A stretch of DNA of 64,000 nt from a bacterium YEK0313 (GCA_000751295.2 CCMO02000001.1:806001-870000), one strand, 5' to 3'. Positions 7,991 through 17,283 are shown, counted from the stretch's first letter. The notes: generated by a model from the letters alone, not told the origin. Program-made: numbers and translations.

Positions 7991-9124
7991 TCATCTGACG
8001 CTCACCCAGTAGGCGCCATCGAGCGGGAATGGCTGGAACCGGCTGTGCAGCTCGGCGAGCAAGCCGACCGGATCGAGGTCAGCGAAGAGCACCGGGTGCA
8101 GCCATTTCGCGAAGGCCTGTACGGCGGCGACATTGAGGGGCGAATTGTAGAAATGATGCCAGACCGCATAGGCCCGCCCCTCGCGGACGGCGGGAAGGTC
8201 GGCGATGCCGGGCCGGGCGAGCGAAGCGGCAAGGCGCGTGCGGGCGGCCGCCTCCGGCACGCCGGCGCCCAGCACCAGCCATGCGGCCTCGTCGCGCCGG
8301 CCGCCGCCAATGGCGGTGCCGATATAGACATCGGGCGGATGGGCGATCAGCCATTCGAGGCTGACGACGCCGGCTTCGCCCGGCAGGAGAGCATCGGCCA
8401 CGTTGACGCCGCCGGCGGCCGTGACGAAGCGCCCCATCATGCCGCCGGTCATGGTCTCGCAGCAGCCGCCGCCGAGCCCTACACGGCTTTCGATGAAGAC
8501 CCTGGCCGGGGCCGGCTTGTCACGCGCGAGGCGTTCGGTGACGACTGCGAGGGCCGCGCGCCAGACCGACAGGAATTCGGCCGCCCGCGCCTCCTGCCCC
8601 AGGACCTTGCCGAGCAGTTCGAGCGAGCGCGGCGTGTTGACGAGCGGGTCGCTGCGGAAGTCGATGAAGACGATGGCCACGCCGGCCGCCTCGAGGGCGC
8701 GGATCACCTCCGTGGAGCGCGCGCCGGGTCCATGGCCGCCGAGGCCGAAGATCGCGACCTGAGGCCGGGCGGCGATAGCCTGTTCGATGCTGAAGCTGTC
8801 GCGCGCGCTGCGGCCGATGCGCTGGATCTTGTCGATATCGGGAAAGCGGGCGCGGTAACGGGCATAATTGGCCGGATCGACGGTCTCGTAGTCGCCCAGC
8901 ATGCCGACGAGGCGGCCGACCGGGTTCTCCCGGTCGAGGATCGCGAGGGCCGGGATGTAGCGCCCCTCGCCGATGATGATGCGCTCGACCCGGTCGGGGA
9001 TCTGCACGCGCCGGCCGGCAAGGTCGACGACCTCGGTCGCCGCGGCCAGCGCCGGCACGGCGGCGAGCAGCACGAGCGCGGCAAGGGCCTGATGCAATCC
9101 TGCCCGCAGGCGGATCAGGGCCAT
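7991..9124 (-). CDS. Iron-siderophore ABC transporter substrate-binding protein
   Basis: A 377-residue periplasmic binding protein of the TroA/FecB-FhuD superfamily. The ATG at 9124 is chosen because it begins a classic signal peptide (MALIRLR, a hydrophobic core, then AVPALAAATE). Two alpha/beta lobes follow, with VVDLAGRRVQIPDRVERI at the front of lobe one. It would capture the ferric siderophore released by the receptor gene 165 bases upstream. No permease or ATPase gene is next to it, so the inner-membrane partner must be elsewhere. It lacks an obvious lipobox Cys, so it is probably soluble. Confidence 0.85.
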   Translation of the reverse strand: MALIRLRAGLHQALAALVLLAAVPALAAATEVVDLAGRRVQIPDRVERIIIGEGRYIPALAILDRENPVGRLVGMLGDYETVDPANYARYRARFPDIDKIQRIGRSARDSFSIEQAIAARPQVAIFGLGGHGPGARSTEVIRALEAAGVAIVFIDFRSDPLVNTPRSLELLGKVLGQEARAAEFLSVWRAALAVVTERLARDKPAPARVFIESRVGLGGGCCETMTGGMMGRFVTAAGGVNVADALLPGEAGVVSLEWLIAHPPDVYIGTAIGGGRRDEAAWLVLGAGVPEAAARTRLAASLARPGIADLPAVREGRAYAVWHHFYNSPLNVAAVQAFAKWLHPVLFADLDPVGLLAELHSRFQPFPLDGAYWVSVR

Positions 9125-9289
9125 GCGGAAGGGCCGCGCCCGCTCGACCCGCAGGCCGCTTCCAGCTCCGTCACAGATCTGTCTCATCAGCATCGCCATG
9201 GGTCGGAAGTTCGGAACTGAAACGGGCGTTCGACGTGGGGGACAGCGCCGGACCGGTCGAAGCGACGATCCGGCGCCATCAGCGTTTCG

Positions 9290-11500
9290 TCAGAAGTCGA
9301 AGGTCGTCGAGACCAGGAATGTGCGGGGAGCTCCCGCGCTCAGGAAGCCTCTCGAGGCGGTGGCCCAATAGGAGTTGTTGAAGACGTTCTCGACGGCCAC
9401 CCGGATGGTCACGTCCTTGCCCGCCGGCCTTTGGAAGACGTAGCGCAGGCCGGCATCGAAGCGGGTCCAGGCCGGGATCGACTGGGTATTGGCCTGGTCG
9501 TAGAACTGCTTGCCGGTGTAGATCACCCGGCCGGTCAGGGTCAGGCCCGGAGCCAGCCATGACGGCATGTCGTATTCGCCGTAGAGGTTGACCGCGACGG
9601 CGGGCACGCCCGGGGCGGTGTTGCCGTTGAAGCGGCCCCCGACCGTATTGGCCAGCCGCGCATCGATGAAGGTGACACCGCCGAGCAGCCGGACGCCGGG
9701 CATGAGCTCGCCGAAGACGGTGAGCTCGGCGCCGCGGTTGCGCTGCAGGCCGCTGACCGAAAACAGGTTGGTGGCCGGATCGGTGAAGGCGTTGGGCTGC
9801 CGGATCTCGAACAGCGAGGCGGCGATCGCGACGGCGCCGAAGTCGTATTTGGCGCCGACCTCCATCTGCTTGTTGACGGTCGGCGCGAAGATCGTGTTGG
9901 CATTGGCGGCGGTGGCCGGCGCGGCCGGGCCTTCGACGAGCGCCTCGACATAGTTACCGTAGATCGACAGGCGCTCGAACGGGCGGACCACCAGGGCGAC
10001 CGCCGGCGTGAACTTGCCTTCCTGATAGCTGTAGGTCTGCGCGCCGAGGGTCGGTCCGGGCCGGGTGTTGTAGGCGCGCGAGTCGATGGACTGGTAGCGT
10101 CCGCCGAGCGTCAGCTGGACGCGGTCTCCGCCGAACGACAAGGTGTCGGCGACCGCCACGCTGCGCGCGGTGAGCTGCTGGAAGAGGGCCAGCCCGGCGG
10201 AATTGGGCAGGGCCATCGACGGGAAGACGCCGCGTGGCAGGTAGACCGGATTGTAGATGTTGGTCACCCAGCTCGGCAGGGCGATCGGATTGAACCCGCC
10301 ACGGAACGCGGTGTTGGTCGCCTGGGTCACCGAGATGTTCAGCTGGTGGCCGATGAAGCCGGTGTCGAACTGCGCGCGCAGCCCCACCTCGCCGGTCAGG
10401 CCCTGGATTTCCTGCGGCTGGATGGCGAGCGTGTTGGTCGCCTGCCCGGTCGGACTGGTGATCCGATAGGACGACTGGAGAAAGTCCTCGTAGTAGCGGC
10501 TGATGCCGCCCGCCGCATAGACCGTCACCTGCGGCAGCAGATCATATTCCACCCGCCCCGCCGCCATGCTGTGCCGGCTGTTGATATATTCGAGCATGCT
10601 CGACGTGTTGAGGTGATTGCTCGGCGCCCGCGGGATGGCGATGTTCGGCGCAACCGAATTGAACAGCGACGTCGGCGCCCTGACGTTCTGCTTGGAATGA
10701 ATCAGGTCGAGCGAGGCGCGGAACCGCTCGCCGCGGTAGTCGAGTCCGAGCGCGACATTGCCGACCTCCAGCGAATTGTGGTCGAGCGAGGTCGCTCCGC
10801 CGCGATAGGAAGTGTTGAGCCGCACGCCCCATTCGTTGGCCGGGCCGAAGCGGCGGCCCATGTCGATATGGGTGCCGAAATTGCCGCGGCTGGCGAAGGA
10901 CGTCGTGACGCGCGTCAGCGGCTCGTCGGTGGCGCGCTTGGGAACGAGGTTGATGGTGCCGCCGATGCGCCCGAGGCCGCCGCTGATCAATGCGCTCGGG
11001 CCTTTGAGAATCTCGACGCGCTCGATGCCCTCGGTGAAGCTGCGGCGCGGATTGGCGATGTAGAACAGGCTGTCGAAAGCGGTGTCGAGGGCGACGACCG
11101 AGAAGCCGCGAATGAAGAAGGCGTCGCGTTCGCTGAACGGCGAAACGTCGTTGCGCACCGACGGATCGTTCTGCACGACGTCGGCAATGGTTCTCGCCTG
11201 CTGGTCGGCGATCAGCTTGGCCGTATAGCCCGTGACGTTGAACGGCGTCGTCAGGAAGGTGCGGTTGCCGAGAATGCCGAGGCGTGCGCCCGTTCCGACC
11301 TGGCCTCCGGCGTAAGGGGCCGGCGGCTGTCCGACGACGCCGGTCGGCGGCGTCGCGCGCGTGGCCGGCGCCTGAACCTCGATCTGGGGAAGCTCCACCG
11401 AGGAGGACGAGGACGTTGCCTGCGCCAGCGCGTTCTCACCGAGCGACAGGAGCAGAATGGCCGCAAGCGGATAAGTATTTCGGGGTCGTGTCGGGGCCAT
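9290..11500 (-). CDS. TonB-dependent ferric-siderophore receptor
   Basis: A 736-residue outer-membrane receptor of the FhuA/FhuE class. The ATG at 11500 has AGGAG just upstream and starts a signal peptide ending near NALAQ. A plug domain follows (TIADVVQNDPSVRNDVS, then FFIRGF, then RVEILKGPSALISGG and GGTINLVPKR), and then a long barrel ending in the typical TFLVSTTFDF C-terminus. No N-terminal signalling (STN) domain is seen, so control is probably by an iron regulator rather than a sigma/anti-sigma pair. It heads the minus-strand run into the petrobactin-type operon and is the likely receptor for that siderophore. Confidence 0.92.
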   Translation of the reverse strand: MAPTRPRNTYPLAAILLLSLGENALAQATSSSSSVELPQIEVQAPATRATPPTGVVGQPPAPYAGGQVGTGARLGILGNRTFLTTPFNVTGYTAKLIADQQARTIADVVQNDPSVRNDVSPFSERDAFFIRGFSVVALDTAFDSLFYIANPRRSFTEGIERVEILKGPSALISGGLGRIGGTINLVPKRATDEPLTRVTTSFASRGNFGTHIDMGRRFGPANEWGVRLNTSYRGGATSLDHNSLEVGNVALGLDYRGERFRASLDLIHSKQNVRAPTSLFNSVAPNIAIPRAPSNHLNTSSMLEYINSRHSMAAGRVEYDLLPQVTVYAAGGISRYYEDFLQSSYRITSPTGQATNTLAIQPQEIQGLTGEVGLRAQFDTGFIGHQLNISVTQATNTAFRGGFNPIALPSWVTNIYNPVYLPRGVFPSMALPNSAGLALFQQLTARSVAVADTLSFGGDRVQLTLGGRYQSIDSRAYNTRPGPTLGAQTYSYQEGKFTPAVALVVRPFERLSIYGNYVEALVEGPAAPATAANANTIFAPTVNKQMEVGAKYDFGAVAIAASLFEIRQPNAFTDPATNLFSVSGLQRNRGAELTVFGELMPGVRLLGGVTFIDARLANTVGGRFNGNTAPGVPAVAVNLYGEYDMPSWLAPGLTLTGRVIYTGKQFYDQANTQSIPAWTRFDAGLRYVFQRPAGKDVTIRVAVENVFNNSYWATASRGFLSAGAPRTFLVSTTFDF

Positions 11501-11976
11501 CGCAATCTCCTGTCGGCGCGGCCCACTATCACGGCGCCTCATCCGGAAACAATCTTGCAAATCAGACAAAGTCGCCGGTTGCGTCAATTTATCTCACTAT
11601 TGTGTCCTCCAAGCACATTATAACTGTTATATTTTGAGATTGATCACACCGGATCCGCGGCGCTGATGTTTAGAATAATTTCAAATATACTTCTGTTGAA
11701 TCGGAGGAATTAGGGTTTTTTAGGCGCAATGTGAATTTTAGAACGAATACAACTTGCAAAAAGAACTACACAGCCGGCGCGGCATGCGACAGCCGCCGGA
11801 CGGCCGGGAGCCATCACCGCCGCCGCCGGCCGGACCGGTGACGGCGGTCCGCGTGCGGCCGCCACCGCCGGCATCTGCGCCAATTGGCATCGCCGATCGG
11901 CGGGCATAAGGTTGCGGAAGGCCCGTTCCACGACCCGGCCGCACCGTCCACAACCCGTCGAGCCACCGCACCAGCC
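11501..11976. promoter_or_regulatory. Divergent intergenic region between TonB receptor and serine hydrolase
   Basis: About 476 bases without a supported gene. The part 11620-11780 is AT-rich and carries the palindrome at 11669-11685 plus an extra TTTTAGAACG half-site near 11735. It should hold the promoter of the receptor (minus) and possibly that of the serine hydrolase (plus). Short antisense frames here have no recognisable content. Confidence 0.55.
11669..11685. promoter_or_regulatory. Candidate iron-control (Irr/ICE-type) box upstream of the TonB receptor
   Basis: TTTAGAATAATTTCAAA is an imperfect palindrome that matches 12 of 14 fixed positions of the Irr ICE consensus as remembered (TTTAGAA-N3-TTCTAAA). 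It lies about 170 bases upstream of the receptor start, in AT-rich sequence, with a second TTTAGAA half-site near 11735. Iron control of a siderophore receptor is expected in this group, through Irr, RirA or Fur; which regulator acts here is inference. Confidence 0.45.
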
Positions 11977-13293
11977 ATGCGCCACCACGTCCGACCGGCC
12001 CTCGGCCTCGCCGCAGGCCTCATCGCCTGCGGCCTCGCGCCCGCCTTCGCCCAGACCGCGCCGACCTTCCCGAGCGCCGCCGACAGCGACCCGAACCGGC
12101 TCGGCATCATGCGCGGCTTCCCGCCGCCCGCCGACCGCACCGTGCGGTTCGGCGATGGCAGCGGCTATCGTTTTCCGGCGACGCGCTGGGCGTTCAGCCA
12201 CATGCGCGAGCTGGTGCCGACCGCCACCGTGTGGCGCGGCGATGCCGGCGCGGCCGCGCTGCCGCGCGCCGAGCGCGACCTCGGCACGGTCAGGCTGACC
12301 ACGCTCGGCGGAGCATCCATGACCTTCGCCGAAGCGCTCGCCGGCACCTATACCGACGGCATCCTGGTGATGCATCGCGGCCAGGTGGTCTATGAGCGCT
12401 ATTTCGGCGCGCTCGCCGCCCATCGCCCGCATATCGGGATGTCGCTGACCAAGTCCTTCGTCGGCACGCTCGCTGCCGTGCTCGTCGCCGAAGGCAAGCT
12501 CGATCCCAATGCCCAGGTCACCCGCTACGTGCCCGAGCTCGCCAACACGGCCTATGCCGATGCCACGGTGCGCCAGGTCATGGATATGACCATCGGCGTG
12601 CGCTATTCGGAAAACTATGCCGATCCCAATGCCGAGGTCTGGGCCTATGCCCGCGCCGGCGGCATGCTGCCGGCCGGGCCGAACTATCAGGGACCGCGCT
12701 CCTTCTACGCGTTCCTGACCGGCCTGACCAAGGAGGGCCAGCACGGCGAGGCCTTCGCCTACAAGACGGTCAATGCCGAGGTGCTCGCCTGGATCGTCAA
12801 GCGTGTCAGCGAATTGTCGCTCGCCGACCTTCTGTCCGACCGGATCTGGTCGAAGCTCGGCGCGGAGGAGGATGCCTATTTCACCGTCGATTCCGTCGGC
12901 ACCGAATCGGGCGGCGGCGGCCTCAACACCACGCTGCGCGACCTTGCCCGCTTCGGCGAGATGATGCGCAACCGCGGCCGGTTCAACGGCCGACAGGTGA
13001 TTCCGGCCGCGGTCGTCGAGGATATCGAGCGCGGCGCCGACCGCGCCCATTTCGCCAAGGCCGGCTATGCCACCCTGCCGAGCTGGTCGTACCGGAACAT
13101 GTGGTGGGTCAGCCACAACGAGCACGGTGCCTACATGGCGCGCGGCATTCACGGCCAGTCGGTCTATGTCGACCCCAAGGCCGAAATGGTGATCGTGCGC
13201 TACGCCTCCCATCCGGTCGCCGGCAACGCCTTCAACGACCCGATCACCCTGCCCGCCTACATGGCCGTCGCCAAGGCGCTGATGCAGCCCTAG
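11977..13293 (+). CDS. Secreted serine hydrolase, beta-lactamase/6-aminohexanoate-dimer-hydrolase family
   Basis: A 438-residue protein of the beta-lactamase-related (class C/NylB-like) family. The ATG at 11977 begins a signal peptide (MRHHVRPALGLAAGLIACG...AFAQ). The SxxK motif is SLTKS, with the catalytic Ser and Lys, and the YxN motif is YSEN about 110 residues later. Near the end HGQSVYVDP stands where the KTG-type motif usually lies. Members hydrolyse amides or esters, and the substrate cannot be told from sequence. It is transcribed away from the siderophore receptor and stands alone, so a link to iron uptake is not supported. Longer starts back to 11884 add only low-complexity residues. 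Confidence 0.82.
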   Translation: MRHHVRPALGLAAGLIACGLAPAFAQTAPTFPSAADSDPNRLGIMRGFPPPADRTVRFGDGSGYRFPATRWAFSHMRELVPTATVWRGDAGAAALPRAERDLGTVRLTTLGGASMTFAEALAGTYTDGILVMHRGQVVYERYFGALAAHRPHIGMSLTKSFVGTLAAVLVAEGKLDPNAQVTRYVPELANTAYADATVRQVMDMTIGVRYSENYADPNAEVWAYARAGGMLPAGPNYQGPRSFYAFLTGLTKEGQHGEAFAYKTVNAEVLAWIVKRVSELSLADLLSDRIWSKLGAEEDAYFTVDSVGTESGGGGLNTTLRDLARFGEMMRNRGRFNGRQVIPAAVVEDIERGADRAHFAKAGYATLPSWSYRNMWWVSHNEHGAYMARGIHGQSVYVDPKAEMVIVRYASHPVAGNAFNDPITLPAYMAVAKALMQP

Positions 13294-13866
13294 GGGGAGC
13301 CGCCCGGGGCGTGCATGGCCGATCTCGACGAACCGATCGCTCCTGCGGTCCATGACGCCGGGCCGACCGTGGTGGTTCGCCGACGAGGCGGCGCGGCTGG
13401 CCGCCGGCGTAGCCGGCCGCGACCTGCGCACCGATCTCGATGCCTGCGCCTGCTATGCCAAGGCCAAACAGTCGGGGCCTCGATGGCCCAGGCCCTCGAG
13501 CCGCGCTGGTTGAGCGGCAGGTCCTGCACGCGGACCGCGTGTCCGGCGCCGGCTGCGCGGCAGGTCTGCCGGACAATTTCGCGCCACCGAAATGCCCAAA
13601 CGGCAGCAGACATGCTCTAATGGCTGCGATTCAACGGCACTGGCCTCGGCCCGGCGCCCGTTCAGTGATGTCAAGGAGACCGTTCGCACCCGTTTGATGA
13701 CTGACTTTCCGGGCGAGCTCTTAGGTTTCTGCCGGATTTCACCCCCGCCGTCCGACCGGCGCAAAGCCATGGTCGCGGCGAAATCCTGCGGAAACTCACA
13801 GCGCCTACCTCATTTGTGACACGGCGCTCCTGCCATAGGGGCGCGAGACATGGAGATTTCTCGTCG
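13294..13866. other. 573-base intergenic stretch with a possible gene remnant
   Basis: Between the serine hydrolase and the repeat-protease gene there is no intact gene. The only protein-like piece is the 53-codon frame at 13352-13513. The remainder (13514-13866) is less GC-rich and should contain the promoter of the protease gene; no clear -35/-10 pair or terminator was identified. Confidence 0.4.
13352..13513 (+). pseudogene. Possible remnant of an alpha/beta-hydrolase-like gene
   Basis: A 53-codon frame reading MTPGRPWWFADEAARLA... and then DLRTDLDACACYAKA before a stop. The pattern D-L-x2-D-L-x-A-C-x-x-Y resembles the cap-region helix of alpha/beta-fold hydrolases. No nucleophile elbow or other core motif is present around it, so it would be a decayed fragment rather than a working gene. 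The identification is weak. Confidence 0.2.
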
Positions 13867-16080
13867 ATGTCGTTTTCAGCCCTGAAGCCCGCCCGCCTGG
13901 CGCTGGTGGCGGCTTGTGCCTTGATGATTCCCGGCGCCGGCGCCGATGCCCAGCAACGCCGCCGGGAACCTGCCGCACGTGGCGCGGACACCGTGGTGAT
14001 CAACCGCGCCGACATCACGATGCAGAACCTCTATGTCACCCCGATCGACAATGGCGGCTGGGGCGAGGACCGTCTCGGCAGCGAGGTGCTCAATATCGGG
14101 CGGCGCCAGCGTCTCAGGCTGAACACCGGCCAGCAGTGCCGCTACGACGTGCGCGCGGTCTACAATGACGGACGCGAGGAGACCCGGTTCGGCATCGACT
14201 TCTGCCAGCGTCCCGAGCTGACGCTCGAGGGCCGGGCCGAAACGAGCGCGCAGGACCTGCAGCGCCAGGGGCCTGTCGGCCTGTTCGTGGTGCGCAACCG
14301 CAGCGGCAATACGCTCCAGACGCTGAAGCTCACCTCGGCCAACGGGGAGGACAGCGAAGACATCCTGATCGCCTCGGTGCTGAACGACGGCGCCACCTTC
14401 ACCGGCCGCTTCACCCGCAGCGAAGGCTGCACCTATGACGTCACCGCGACCTTCGATGGCGATGCCGAGGAGCAGACGCTGCAGCAGCGCAACCTCTGCA
14501 CCAACCGCGAAGTGGTGTTCCAGGCTGGCGACCAGAACGCCGCGCCGGGAGGCGGCCAGGGCGGCGGCGCGGCCCAGGAGCAGTTGCAGGTCGAGATCCT
14601 CAACCGCGGCAGCATCACCATCCAGACCATGAATGTCAGGCCCGCGCGCGCCAATTCCTGGGGCCGCGACCGGCTCGGCAGCGAGGTGATCGCGGCGCGC
14701 AATTCGTTCACCCTGCGCATGCCGCGCGGCAATACCTGCCAGTACGACGTGCGCGTCACCTTCGATGGCAATCGCGAGGAGGTCCGCCGCAACGTCAATC
14801 TGTGCGAAACCCGTGAGCTCGCCTTCACCGGCCCGGCGTTGGCGCCCGGCCGCGGCGCACGCAAGGCGCCGGCGAACCAGGGCGAGCAGCGGCCGGCCAT
14901 TTCCGACGTGACCGTGGTCAACGAGGGCAACAAGATCATCGAGGCCCTGTTCATCTCCTCCTCCAAGGTCAGCACCTGGGGCGAGGACCGGCTGGGCGCC
15001 CAGAGGATCGAGCCCGGCGGCCGCTTCTCCACGCAGGTCGAGCGCGACAACCAGTGCAATTTCGACTTCCGCATCGTCTACCAGGGCGGCCGCGAGGAGC
15101 GGCGCATGCGCCAGAACATCTGCGACCGGCGCGAGATCGCCTTCGGCGGCCCGAACGCCTTCCGCATCGACGGCGGCGGGCCGGAGGACGGCCGGCGCCT
15201 GGTGTTCCTCAACCAGGGCCGCGGCGACGTGCGCGAGCTCTACCTGACCCCGGTCAGCGACAGCCATTGGGGCGACGACCGGCTCGGCTCGGAAATGCTG
15301 CCGCGCAAGTTCCGCTTCGAGGTGCGTATCCCCAACGAGGGCGGCTGCCGCTGGGACCTGAAGATCGTCTACGAGGGCGGCCAGTCGGTCGAAAAGCGCG
15401 ACCAGGATTTCTGCGCCAATCCCGAGATCCAGGTCGGCCGGCCGGGACGTCCGGGTCATCTCGCTTCGACCGGCACCGGCTTCTACATCACCACGTCGGG
15501 CCATGTGCTGACCAACCAGCATGTCGTCGACGGTTGCGGCTCGGTGGCGATCTCCCGTCCGGACGGCAAGCGCACGCCGCTGCGCCTGATCGCCCAGGAC
15601 GAGGGCAACGACCTCGCCCTGCTGCAGGAAGAGGGCGCGACCACCACGCCGCTCGCCTTCCGGGCCCAGGGCCAGGCGCCGGTCCGCGCCGGCGAGCGCG
15701 TCGTGCTGGTCGGCTATCCCGCCCGGTCCCAGCTCGGCGGCGTCAACGTCACCGAGGGCCTGATCAGCGGCCTGCGCGGGGCGCTCGGCGACCAGAGCCG
15801 GTTCCAGTACACGGCGCCGACCCAGCCGGGCAATTCCGGCGGCCCGGTCCTGGACGAATACGGCCATGTCGTCGGCGTCGTCGTCTCGCAGATCGACAAG
15901 ATCTCCGGCGAGCGCACCGCCCAGAACATCAATTTCGGCATCAAGCTCGATCTCGTCCGCACCTTCCTTTCGGCCCATCAGGTGACGCCGACGGAAGACA
16001 ATGGCGGCCAGGTCCTGCGCGCCGCCGACATCCTGCAGGGCAGCGACCGCTCGGTGCTGCCGCTCGACTGCCTGGAATAA
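13867..16080 (+). CDS. Secreted trypsin-like serine protease with five N-terminal repeats
   Basis: A 737-residue protein with a signal peptide (cut near ADAQ, residue 28). Five repeats of roughly 80-85 residues follow, at about 41-123, 136-220, 239-321, 344-427 and 443-524. The hallmarks are WG[ED]DRLGSE, then C-x-[YFW]-D-[VLF], [VF]Y..GREE and a second Cys close to the end, so each repeat could hold one disulfide. Repeat two has lost the WG motif. The C-terminal domain (about 535-705) is a trypsin/DegP-type protease without a PDZ domain, with His552 (TNQHVVDG), Asp582 (NDLALL) and Ser657 (QPGNSGGPV). A strong terminator follows at once, so it is monocistronic. It probably acts in the periplasm or outside the cell; the role of the repeats is unknown. 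Confidence 0.85.
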   Translation: MSFSALKPARLALVAACALMIPGAGADAQQRRREPAARGADTVVINRADITMQNLYVTPIDNGGWGEDRLGSEVLNIGRRQRLRLNTGQQCRYDVRAVYNDGREETRFGIDFCQRPELTLEGRAETSAQDLQRQGPVGLFVVRNRSGNTLQTLKLTSANGEDSEDILIASVLNDGATFTGRFTRSEGCTYDVTATFDGDAEEQTLQQRNLCTNREVVFQAGDQNAAPGGGQGGGAAQEQLQVEILNRGSITIQTMNVRPARANSWGRDRLGSEVIAARNSFTLRMPRGNTCQYDVRVTFDGNREEVRRNVNLCETRELAFTGPALAPGRGARKAPANQGEQRPAISDVTVVNEGNKIIEALFISSSKVSTWGEDRLGAQRIEPGGRFSTQVERDNQCNFDFRIVYQGGREERRMRQNICDRREIAFGGPNAFRIDGGGPEDGRRLVFLNQGRGDVRELYLTPVSDSHWGDDRLGSEMLPRKFRFEVRIPNEGGCRWDLKIVYEGGQSVEKRDQDFCANPEIQVGRPGRPGHLASTGTGFYITTSGHVLTNQHVVDGCGSVAISRPDGKRTPLRLIAQDEGNDLALLQEEGATTTPLAFRAQGQAPVRAGERVVLVGYPARSQLGGVNVTEGLISGLRGALGDQSRFQYTAPTQPGNSGGPVLDEYGHVVGVVVSQIDKISGERTAQNINFGIKLDLVRTFLSAHQVTPTEDNGGQVLRAADILQGSDRSVLPLDCLE

Positions 16081-16126
16081 GGTGTTGGCGGCGGACGGCG
16101 CGTCCGCAGCATGCCAGAACACAGGG

Positions 16127-16158
16127 GCGGCCCGTCCAAGGACGGGCCGCTTGTTTTT
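16127..16158 (+). terminator. Rho-independent terminator of the repeat-protease gene
   Basis: An 11-bp perfect stem, GCGGCCCGTCC / GGACGGGCCGC, with a minimal AA loop is followed by TTGTTTTT. It lies 46 bases after the protease stop. The opposite strand lacks a matching T run, so it serves the plus strand. Confidence 0.88.
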
Positions 16159-16299
16159 GTCCGGGCTCGTCGGCCGTGCCTCAGCCGATGCGCTGTGCAA
16201 GAGGGGCAACCGCGGCCCTCCTCGGCGCCGGGCGCGACGAGCGGCCAGGCCGGAAGCCCCGAACGATCTTGCGGAAAAATGCCGCGCGGCCGGCGGATG

Positions 16300-17283
16300 T
16301 CAGAGCGCGGCCGCTCCGCCCCGGTCCTCGGCGCGGAAATGGCTGGGCGGCGCGCCGATCACGCGCTTGAAGGCGCGGCTGAAGGCCGCCTCCGATTCGT
16401 AGCCGAGCCGCGCGGCGATGACCGAGATCTTCAGCCGGTCCTGCGTCAGCCATTGCCGTGCCTGATGCATGCGCACCTGCGTGACATATTTCGCCGGCGT
16501 CTCGCCGACGATGGCGGCGAAGCGTTCGGCAAACCCTGAGCGGGAGGCGCCCATGGTGCGCGCCAGCATCTCGACGCTCCAGTCGCGGCTTGGCTCGAGA
16601 TGGATCGCCGCCAGCACCTTGCCGATATCGCGGTCGCGCACCGCCGCGATCCAGCCCTTCGAATTGCCGCAGCCACGCTCCACCCACGAACGGATGATGC
16701 TCGCGGCGAGCACGTCGGCGAGGCGCGCCACGATGCCGCCGGAGCCGACCCGCTCCAGCGTCACCTCGCGCGCCATGGCCTCCAGGAGATGCGGGATCGA
16801 CGGCTCGTCGGCCGCCAGTTCGTGCGTGCGCATGACATCCGGCATCATGCCGAGCAACGGATGCAGCCGGTCCAGATTGAAAGACATGGAGCCGCAGAAC
16901 AGCAGGGTGCCCGGCGTGCAGCCCTCCTCCTTCAGGCAGTAGACATCCTTGCAGACTTCCGTGACCTGATAGCCCTGCAGCGGCGTGGTCGCCACGCCCG
17001 GCGCGCTCGCCAGTGCATGCGCGGCGCCGCGCGGCACCAGCACGGCATCGCCCGCCTGCATCTCGAACCATTCTCCCGATGGCATGCGCATCCAGCAGGC
17101 CTTCTGGCCGACGAAATAGAAGCGGGCGGCATCCTGGGCCGGGAATTCAAGCCCCCAGGGCTCCTTCATCTCGCAACGCCCGTACTGGACGCCGTCGAGG
17201 CGCAGGCCACGCAGGAGATCGGTCAGCGGGTCTCCCGTCGCTGCCGGCGCGGCCACGCCATTTTTGGACGAACGATCAAGCAT
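16300..17283 (-). CDS. AraC-family regulator with N-terminal cupin domain
   Basis: A 327-residue regulator. The ATG at 17283 faces the divergent MFS gene. Residues about 18-200 form an AraC-type cupin (Cupin_6 pattern: DPLTDLLRGLRLDGVQYG, later FEMQAGDAVLVPRG). The last 100 residues carry two helix-turn-helix units, including MLARTMGASRSGFAERF and ISVIAARLGYESEAAFSRAF, ending in the usual G-x-P-x-x-x-R-like tail. Regulators of this class commonly control an adjacent divergent efflux gene. The 73-base gap between the two starts would hold both operators. Two Cys-containing segments in the middle (EVCKDVYCLKEEGC) are unusual and could sense metal or redox state; that is speculation. Confidence 0.88.
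   Translation of the reverse strand: MLDRSSKNGVAAPAATGDPLTDLLRGLRLDGVQYGRCEMKEPWGLEFPAQDAARFYFVGQKACWMRMPSGEWFEMQAGDAVLVPRGAAHALASAPGVATTPLQGYQVTEVCKDVYCLKEEGCTPGTLLFCGSMSFNLDRLHPLLGMMPDVMRTHELAADEPSIPHLLEAMAREVTLERVGSGGIVARLADVLAASIIRSWVERGCGNSKGWIAAVRDRDIGKVLAAIHLEPSRDWSVEMLARTMGASRSGFAERFAAIVGETPAKYVTQVRMHQARQWLTQDRLKISVIAARLGYESEAAFSRAFKRVIGAPPSHFRAEDRGGAAAL

Noticed and set aside
13244..13613. Minus-strand frames of 107-110 residues in the gap after the serine hydrolase
   Set aside because: Arg-rich and without motifs. The plus-strand fragment at 13352 is the only one with protein-like composition.
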